From NCBI GenBank assembly GCA_005798775.1, contig SYIM01000043.1, positions 1 through 45,936 of the forward strand: 45,936 nt of DNA, read 5' to 3'. Positions within the stretch are counted from its first letter, which is position 1. Every line of letters starts with the position of its first letter. Positions 41,181-45,936 of this stretch are shown here, piece after piece. The notes beneath the pieces are model-generated. The model was not told the DNA's origin. It did no database searches and worked only from the letters and a program-made list of their open reading frames with translations. The translations under genes and the position numbers were made by a program. This DNA comes from Burkholderiales bacterium. GTDB taxonomy: Bacteria > Pseudomonadota > Gammaproteobacteria > Burkholderiales > Burkholderiaceae_E.

Positions 41181-42164
41181 ATGCAGATCGGTGTCAGTTT
41201 TGATGGCTTTGCCCCCTACGACGAGGCGCTCACTTTCGCCCGCGAAGCCGCGACTGCGGGCGCGAGCAGCCTCTGGATGGCTGATCATCTCGGCTATCGT
41301 GAGCCCATCGTGTCCTGCCTGGGCTTTACCAGCGCGATCCCAGGCGTACGCGTGATTCCCACCGCGGTCAGCCCCTATCTGCGCCACCCCATGCCAACCG
41401 CCATGCAGATGGCCACGCTCGCGGAGGCTGCGCCCGGGCGCGTCGCGCTCGCGCTTGGTACCGGCAACCCGCTGTTCCTGGGCGAGTCGGGCGAGTCGAT
41501 CGACAAGCCGATCGGGGTGACGCGTGATTTCGTCAATGCGCTTCGCGCACTCTGGACGGGCGAACCGGTGCACCAGGAGGCCCAGCGCTTTCGGCTGCGC
41601 GGCGCACGAATGATGTTCACGCCACCACAGCCGATTCCGCTTTATCTCTCGCCGATGAAGCCACAGATGCTCGCCCTGGCCGGCAAGATTGCCGACGGCG
41701 TAGTGCTCTCGGCGGGCATCTCAGCGGGCTTTGTGCGGGAGTCGCTTGCCATCACGCGATCCGGTGCAGAAGAAGCTGGCCGCAGTTATGAGGCGCTTCA
41801 CACGGCAAGCTACATCTCCTTCGTGGCGGCGGCCGACCGCGGACGCGCGATCGAACAGGTACGAATGAAACTCGCGTTCATTCTTCGCAACCGCTTCATC
41901 GATGATGCCATTGCACACTCCGGCATCAAGGTTGATCAGGCCGGGATCATCGAAGCGATGGGGCGGCGCGACTACGCGGCAGCCGCCCGTCTGGTCTCCG
42001 ATGAAGCCGTTGATGCGTTCGCCGTGGCCGGTACGATTCAGGAATGCTGCGACAAGCTGATTGCCTACCACGACGCGGGGCTCAGAGAACTGGTGCTGCT
42101 CCTGGCAGGTGACCTGTCGGATCAGCGCTATGGTCTGTCGGTCATCCGCGAACTTGGCAGCTGA
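41181..42164 (+). CDS. Luciferase-like (LLM class) flavin- or F420-dependent oxidoreductase
   Basis: The 327-residue protein is a TIM-barrel LLM oxidoreductase close to the MER/F420-dependent branch: ASSLWMADHLGYREP, VALALGTGNPLFLGESG and FTPPQPIPLYLSPMKPQMLALAGKIADGVVLSAG. These enzymes use reduced FMN or F420 to oxygenate or reduce substrates. The cofactor cannot be decided from sequence reading alone. It is 15 bases downstream of the opine dehydrogenase homologue and 45 bases upstream of tctC. A second LLM protein with clear F420-type features begins at 45220. Confidence 0.88.
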   Translation: MQIGVSFDGFAPYDEALTFAREAATAGASSLWMADHLGYREPIVSCLGFTSAIPGVRVIPTAVSPYLRHPMPTAMQMATLAEAAPGRVALALGTGNPLFLGESGESIDKPIGVTRDFVNALRALWTGEPVHQEAQRFRLRGARMMFTPPQPIPLYLSPMKPQMLALAGKIADGVVLSAGISAGFVRESLAITRSGAEEAGRSYEALHTASYISFVAAADRGRAIEQVRMKLAFILRNRFIDDAIAHSGIKVDQAGIIEAMGRRDYAAAARLVSDEAVDAFAVAGTIQECCDKLIAYHDAGLRELVLLLAGDLSDQRYGLSVIRELGS

Positions 42165-42209
42165 CATCCTCTCACCCACCCTCTTCACCCATCCCAGCAG
42201 GAGCTCGCC

Positions 42210-43181
42210 ATGAATAAGCCGTTGATCCTGAAACTCGCTGCGTTGTGTGTGGCGCTTGCCCCGGCACTCGCTCAATCTCAGGCGTTTCCGTCGCAGCCGA
42301 TCACGCTGGTCGTCCCCTGGCCTCCGGGTGGCGGTAGCGACACCGCCATGCGAATGACTGCCGAGGCGGCCTCCAAGCGAATGGGCGTGCCCGTTGTGGT
42401 GGTGAACAAGCCGGGGGCGGGCGGCACGGTGGGCATCAAGGAAGTCATGTCATCCAAGCCCGACGGCTACACCCTCGCCATGATCGCCACGGGCGCGGTG
42501 TTCGCGCAGTACAACAATCCCAACGCCAACGCTCTCGACGACATGGAACCGGTGGTGTTTTTTGGGGATGATCCTTCCGCGATCACGATCAACCCGAAGC
42601 TGCCTTTCAAGAACCTCAAGGAACTGGTGGATCACGCCAAAGCCAATCCGGGCAAGCTGAAAAACGGTAACGATCAGCCGGGCGGTTCCTCGCACGTCGC
42701 GGCCTCGGTCTTCGAAAAAGGCCTGGGAATCCGCCTCACCAAGGTTCCCTACGCGGGCTTTGCGCCCACCGTGCAGGCCCTCTTGTCCGGCGAGGTCGAT
42801 ATGGCCTCGATCGCCTTGCCGGATGTGATCGAACAACATGCTGCAGGCAAGCTACGCGTGCTCGGTGTCGCGTCGTCCACTCGTCATTTCAAGGCGCCTG
42901 ATGTTCCCACCTTCGCCGAGCAAGGCTTTCCAGTCATCTCGGGACTCTGGCGCGTGATTGCTGCGCCCAAGGGCATTCCCGCTGATCGACTCAAGACGCT
43001 CGAAACCAAGTTCATCGAAACGCTCTCCGACAAGGAGTTTCAGGAGAAAGCCCGAGCGGTCGGTTTCCTGGTCACGCCGGGTGGCAATGACATGGCGAAG
43101 AAACGCTGGGCAGAGGATGACGCTGCGATGTATCCGGTGTTTCTCGAAGCCGGTCTGGTCAAAACACGGCAGAAGAAGTAA
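42210..43181 (+). CDS. tctC: Tripartite tricarboxylate transporter substrate-binding protein TctC
   Basis: The 323-residue protein has a Sec signal (ending near LAQSQA) and Bug-family motifs ITLVVPWPPGGGSDTAMR, VVVVNKPGAGGTVGI, KPDGYTLAM and KVPYAGFAPTVQALLSGEVD. Unlike the other TctC genes here it is directly followed by tctB and tctA, so it is the cognate receptor of a complete transporter. A GCAGGAG site precedes the ATG. The ligand is unknown; neighbouring genes suggest an amino-acid-derived carboxylate. Confidence 0.95.
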   Translation: MNKPLILKLAALCVALAPALAQSQAFPSQPITLVVPWPPGGGSDTAMRMTAEAASKRMGVPVVVVNKPGAGGTVGIKEVMSSKPDGYTLAMIATGAVFAQYNNPNANALDDMEPVVFFGDDPSAITINPKLPFKNLKELVDHAKANPGKLKNGNDQPGGSSHVAASVFEKGLGIRLTKVPYAGFAPTVQALLSGEVDMASIALPDVIEQHAAGKLRVLGVASSTRHFKAPDVPTFAEQGFPVISGLWRVIAAPKGIPADRLKTLETKFIETLSDKEFQEKARAVGFLVTPGGNDMAKKRWAEDDAAMYPVFLEAGLVKTRQKK

Positions 43182-43202
43182 CCCCGCGCCGCGCAGGCCG
43201 TC

Positions 43203-43664
43203 ATGAACCGCCTGGACGATCGTGACCTGTGGGCCGGTATCGTCCTGGCGGCCATCGGCGTCGCTGCGCTTCTCCTCGGGGCCGATCTCACGCAGGGTAC
43301 GGCGGCCGATATGGGTGAAGGCTATGTGCCTCGCGCGATGGCGCTCGCGATGATCGCGCTCGGCGCCCTGATCAGCGGACTCGCACTGCGACGCGGGCCG
43401 GGCAAGCCTCAGGATCGGTTCGAGGGCGTCCGACTGCGGCCTATCGCGTTCGTCTCTGCGGCGGTGCTGGTGTTCGCCGCCACGCTCTCCAGCCTGGGCG
43501 TCGTGGTTGCCATCGCGGCCACTGCGTTCACGGCCAACTTCGCCGGCCAGCCGCTCTCCTGGCGTTCGTTGACCGCACTCGTTCTGGCACTCACCACTGG
43601 CGTCATCGCGATTTTCGTGTGGGGGCTGGGGCTGCCGCTGCGGATTCTGCCGCCCCTCGCCTGA
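43203..43664 (+). CDS. tctB: Tripartite tricarboxylate transporter small permease TctB
   Basis: The 153-residue protein has four hydrophobic segments and the TctB pattern (LWAGIVLAAIGVAALLLGADL, YVPRAMALAMIALGALI). It starts 21 bases after tctC and ends 3 bases before tctA. TctB stabilises TctA in the inner membrane. Confidence 0.9.
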   Translation: MNRLDDRDLWAGIVLAAIGVAALLLGADLTQGTAADMGEGYVPRAMALAMIALGALISGLALRRGPGKPQDRFEGVRLRPIAFVSAAVLVFAATLSSLGVVVAIAATAFTANFAGQPLSWRSLTALVLALTTGVIAIFVWGLGLPLRILPPLA

Positions 43665-43667
43665 CCG

Positions 43668-45179
43668 ATGGAAGCGATTCTCTCAGGGCTGATTGCCAAT
43701 ATCGGCCTCGGGTTCTCGGTGGCACTGTCGCCCCTCAACCTGGCGCTCTGTCTGGTCGGCTGTCTGCTGGGCACCCTGATCGGGGTACTCCCCGGCATCG
43801 GCCCGTCGGCCACGGTGGCGATGCTGATGCCGCTCACCTTTCACCTGCCGCCGGTGGGTGCGCTCATCATGTTGGCGGGCGTGTTTTATGGCTCACAGTA
43901 CGGCGGCTCAACGACTGCGATCCTGGTGAATCTCCCTGGCGAATCGTCGTCGGTGGTCACCACACTGGATGGTCACGCCATGGCCCGGAACGGCCGTGCG
44001 GGCGCTGCGCTTGCGGTCGCCGCGCTCGCCTCGCTCTTTGCCGGCACGGTCACCACCCTGGTGATCGCAGCGGCTGGCCCCCCCGTTGCCAAGCTCGCGC
44101 TTCTTTTCCAGTCACCCGATTATGTGGCCGTGATGGTGCTTGGCCTGGTGGCGGCGGTGGTGCTTGCACAAGGCAGCCTGGCAAAAGCACTGGCCATGAT
44201 TGCACTCGGCGTATTTCTGGGGCTGGTCGGTACCGACGTGACCACAGGCATGCAGCGCTACACGCTGGGCGTGAATGCGCTCTTCGACGGCATCGGCTTC
44301 GTGCCGGTTGCCATGGGGCTGTTTGGACTGGCCGAGATCATGCTGAACCTGGAGGCGACCCAGGGTCAGGGACGGGTGGTACGGCCGGCCGATCGGCTAT
44401 GGCCTTCCCGCGAAGACTTCAAACTCGCCACGCCGGCTGCGGCGCGAGGCACTGCCATGGGGGTGGCACTTGGCATCCTGCCCGGCAGCACCACCGACAT
44501 TCCCGCTTACGCTGCCTACAGTCTGGAGAAAAAACTCTCGCGCGAGCCTGAAAAGTTCGGGCACGGGATGGTGCAGGGTGTGGCCGCGCCAGAGGCTGCG
44601 AACAATGCGTCGGCGCAGGCGGGCTTCATCCCGATGCTGTCGCTTGGCATTCCGCCTAACGCCATCATGGCGATGATGATCGGCGCCATGATGATTCATG
44701 GTATCGCTCCGGGCCCCCAGATCATCGACAAGCAACCCGCGCTCTTCTGGGGACTGGTCGCGAGCATGTGGCTGGGGAACGCACTTCTGGTGGTGCTCAA
44801 TCTGCCGCTGATCTGGGTATGGGTGCGGCTCCTCACCATTCCCTACCGGGTGTTGTTTCCCGCGATCATCATCTTTTGCTGCATCGGCTGCTATAGCCTC
44901 AAGAACAACCTGTCCGACGTGGTGATCATGGCGATTTTCGGCGTGATCGGTTACGGCCTTAGAAAAATGCGCTTTGAGCCTGCACCGCTCCTCCTGGGTT
45001 TCATCCTGGGCCCGATGCTGGAAGAAAATTTCCGCCGGGCCATGCTGATTTCGGAAGGCGATCTGTCGGTCTTTGTCACGCGACCGATCAGCGCCGGGTT
45101 CCTGGCGGTTTCAGCGGCGTTATTGATGATGGTGCTGGTGCCTTCAATACGGCGAGCGCGCGGTGAAGGGCCGGTATAG
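43668..45179 (+). CDS. tctA: Tripartite tricarboxylate transporter large permease TctA
   Basis: The 503-residue membrane protein has about 12 hydrophobic segments and the conserved TctA motifs: GVLPGIGPSATVAMLMPLTF, FYGSQYGGSTTAILVNLPGE, an internal repeat of that motif (LGILPGSTTDIPAYAAYSLEKKLS), and the GVAAPEAANNASAQAGFIPMLSLGIP segment. TctA is the ion-driven translocating subunit. The gene lies 3 bases after tctB. It is the only TctA in the window, though several TctC receptors are present, so it may serve more than one of them. Confidence 0.96.
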   Translation: MEAILSGLIANIGLGFSVALSPLNLALCLVGCLLGTLIGVLPGIGPSATVAMLMPLTFHLPPVGALIMLAGVFYGSQYGGSTTAILVNLPGESSSVVTTLDGHAMARNGRAGAALAVAALASLFAGTVTTLVIAAAGPPVAKLALLFQSPDYVAVMVLGLVAAVVLAQGSLAKALAMIALGVFLGLVGTDVTTGMQRYTLGVNALFDGIGFVPVAMGLFGLAEIMLNLEATQGQGRVVRPADRLWPSREDFKLATPAAARGTAMGVALGILPGSTTDIPAYAAYSLEKKLSREPEKFGHGMVQGVAAPEAANNASAQAGFIPMLSLGIPPNAIMAMMIGAMMIHGIAPGPQIIDKQPALFWGLVASMWLGNALLVVLNLPLIWVWVRLLTIPYRVLFPAIIIFCCIGCYSLKNNLSDVVIMAIFGVIGYGLRKMRFEPAPLLLGFILGPMLEENFRRAMLISEGDLSVFVTRPISAGFLAVSAALLMMVLVPSIRRARGEGPV

Positions 45180-45219
45180 TCCGCACCTGCCTAATCCGTC
45201 AACATCATGCGGAGTCCTC

Positions 45220-45936
45220 ATGCTCAGAATCGGTTACAAGGCTTCGGCCGAACAGTTCACGCCCACACAGCTGCTGGAGTTCACCTGCCTTGCCGAAGAT
45301 CTGGGCTTTGACTCGGTCTTCATCAGCGATCACTTTCAGCCCTGGCGTCACACAGGCGGCCATGCGCCCTACTCGTTTGCCTGGATGGGGGCGGCGGGCG
45401 CGCGAACCCGGCGGATCGTGATCGGCACCAGCGTGGTCACGCCCACCTTTCGCTACCACCCTTCCATCGTGGCCCAGGCGATGGGCACGCTGGGCGCCAT
45501 GTTTCCAGGCCGGATCATTCTGGGCGTAGGCACCGGCGAGTCACTCAACGAAGTCCCCGCCATTGGTATCAAGTGGCCAGGCTTCAAGGAACGCTTCGGA
45601 CGCCTTCGGGAATCGATTGTTCTGATGCGAAAACTCTGGACCGAAGACCTGGTGAGTTTTGAGGGCGAGTATTTCAGGACCGAGCGCGCAACCATCTACG
45701 ACCGCCCCGACGAGCCCGTTCCCATCTATGTTGCAGCCGCCGGGCCCAGCGCAGCCGCACTGGCCGGGGAAATCGGCGATGGCTTCATCTGTACGAGCGG
45801 CAAGGCGCCGGAACTCTATCGCGAAACGCTGCTGCCCAATGTGGCGTCGGGCCTCCAGACATCGGCCCGCGCAACCGATTCCATCGACCGCATGATCGAG
45901 GTGAAGGTGTCCTTCGATACCGAGCTCGAACGCGCC
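45220..45936 (+). CDS. F420-dependent glucose-6-phosphate dehydrogenase-like LLM oxidoreductase, 5' part
   Basis: The first 239 codons are present; the gene runs off the right edge. The sequence closely matches mycobacterial FGD1 as I recall it: GYKASAEQF, SDHFQPWRHTGGHAP, GTSVVTPTFRYHP, GVGTGESLNEV, WPGFKERF and GDGFICTSGKAPELY. Allowing for a two- then three-residue offset, His38, Trp42, Glu107 and Lys195 align with FGD1 His40, Trp44, Glu109 and phosphate-binding Lys198. This implies coenzyme F420 and possibly a sugar phosphate. A GGAG site lies before the ATG, within one arm of a 6-base inverted repeat (45180-45185, 45208-45213) that may mask it. It follows tctA by 40 bases. Confidence 0.88.
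   Translation, partial: MLRIGYKASAEQFTPTQLLEFTCLAEDLGFDSVFISDHFQPWRHTGGHAPYSFAWMGAAGARTRRIVIGTSVVTPTFRYHPSIVAQAMGTLGAMFPGRIILGVGTGESLNEVPAIGIKWPGFKERFGRLRESIVLMRKLWTEDLVSFEGEYFRTERATIYDRPDEPVPIYVAAAGPSAAALAGEIGDGFICTSGKAPELYRETLLPNVASGLQTSARATDSIDRMIEVKVSFDTELERA

Overview
The window is 45.9 kb of dense, GC-rich bacterial DNA with about 45 protein-coding genes, most in short co-oriented operons with ATGA-type overlaps. No rRNA, tRNA, CRISPR array, insertion sequence, integrase or replication origin was seen. The gene content points to a Burkholderiales-type betaproteobacterium: several tripartite tricarboxylate (TctC/Bug) binding proteins, two TRAP transporters, a branched-chain amino acid ABC transporter, and Lys/Ala/Pro-rich histone-H1-like tails. 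This assignment is inference. The window reads as a patchwork of uptake-plus-catabolism cassettes for unknown organic acids.

Layout. 1-3250 (+): end of a LivGF ABC cassette, its binding protein and a quinone oxidoreductase. 3360-7074 (-): CoA ligase, metallo-beta-lactamase-fold hydrolase, small SCP2-like protein and alpha/beta hydrolase. 7250-8143 (+): a beta-hydroxyacid dehydrogenase. 8166-14597 (-): an eight-gene TRAP operon (dctP, dctQ, dctM, tailed cupin, beta-hydroxyacid dehydrogenase, hydroxynitrile-lyase-like cupin, SDR, second tailed cupin). 14834-18654 (+): FAH-family hydrolase, SMP-30 lactonase, TctC and a DABB-like protein. 18636-21424 (-): two tandem MmgE/PrpD proteins. 21500-23325 (+): alpha/beta hydrolase and Asp/Glu racemase. 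23362-24429 (-): an MDR oxidoreductase. 24618-31039 (+): a second TRAP system, a fumarate-reductase-type flavoprotein, an NMT1/THI5-like protein without a signal peptide, and an IPNS-type oxygenase. 31140-33806 (-): TctC, flavin monooxygenase and a MarR regulator, divergent from a TauD-type dioxygenase at 33907. 34859-35995: the wreckage of two TctC genes. 36070-36897 (-): a PhyH-type dioxygenase. 36939-45936 (+): SDR, muconate-cycloisomerase-like enolase, creatinase-like M24 protein, opine-dehydrogenase-like protein, luciferase-like oxidoreductase, TctC-TctB-TctA, and the start of a protein strongly resembling F420-dependent glucose-6-phosphate dehydrogenase.

Most unusual points: (i) two cupins in one TRAP operon carry basic histone-like tails on opposite ends; (ii) an FGD-like protein keeps the residues I recall as the F420 and sugar-phosphate sites of mycobacterial FGD1; (iii) the 37-46 kb locus combines an M24 protein that has lost three of five metal ligands, an opine dehydrogenase homologue, an enolase and a full TctCBA transporter, suggesting uptake and breakdown of an opine- or guanidino-like compound; (iv) a TctC gene is broken by a nonsense codon and a frameshift and abuts an antisense C-terminal scrap of another TctC; (v) one MmgE/PrpD gene appears to need a non-canonical CTG start inside a CTGA overlap.
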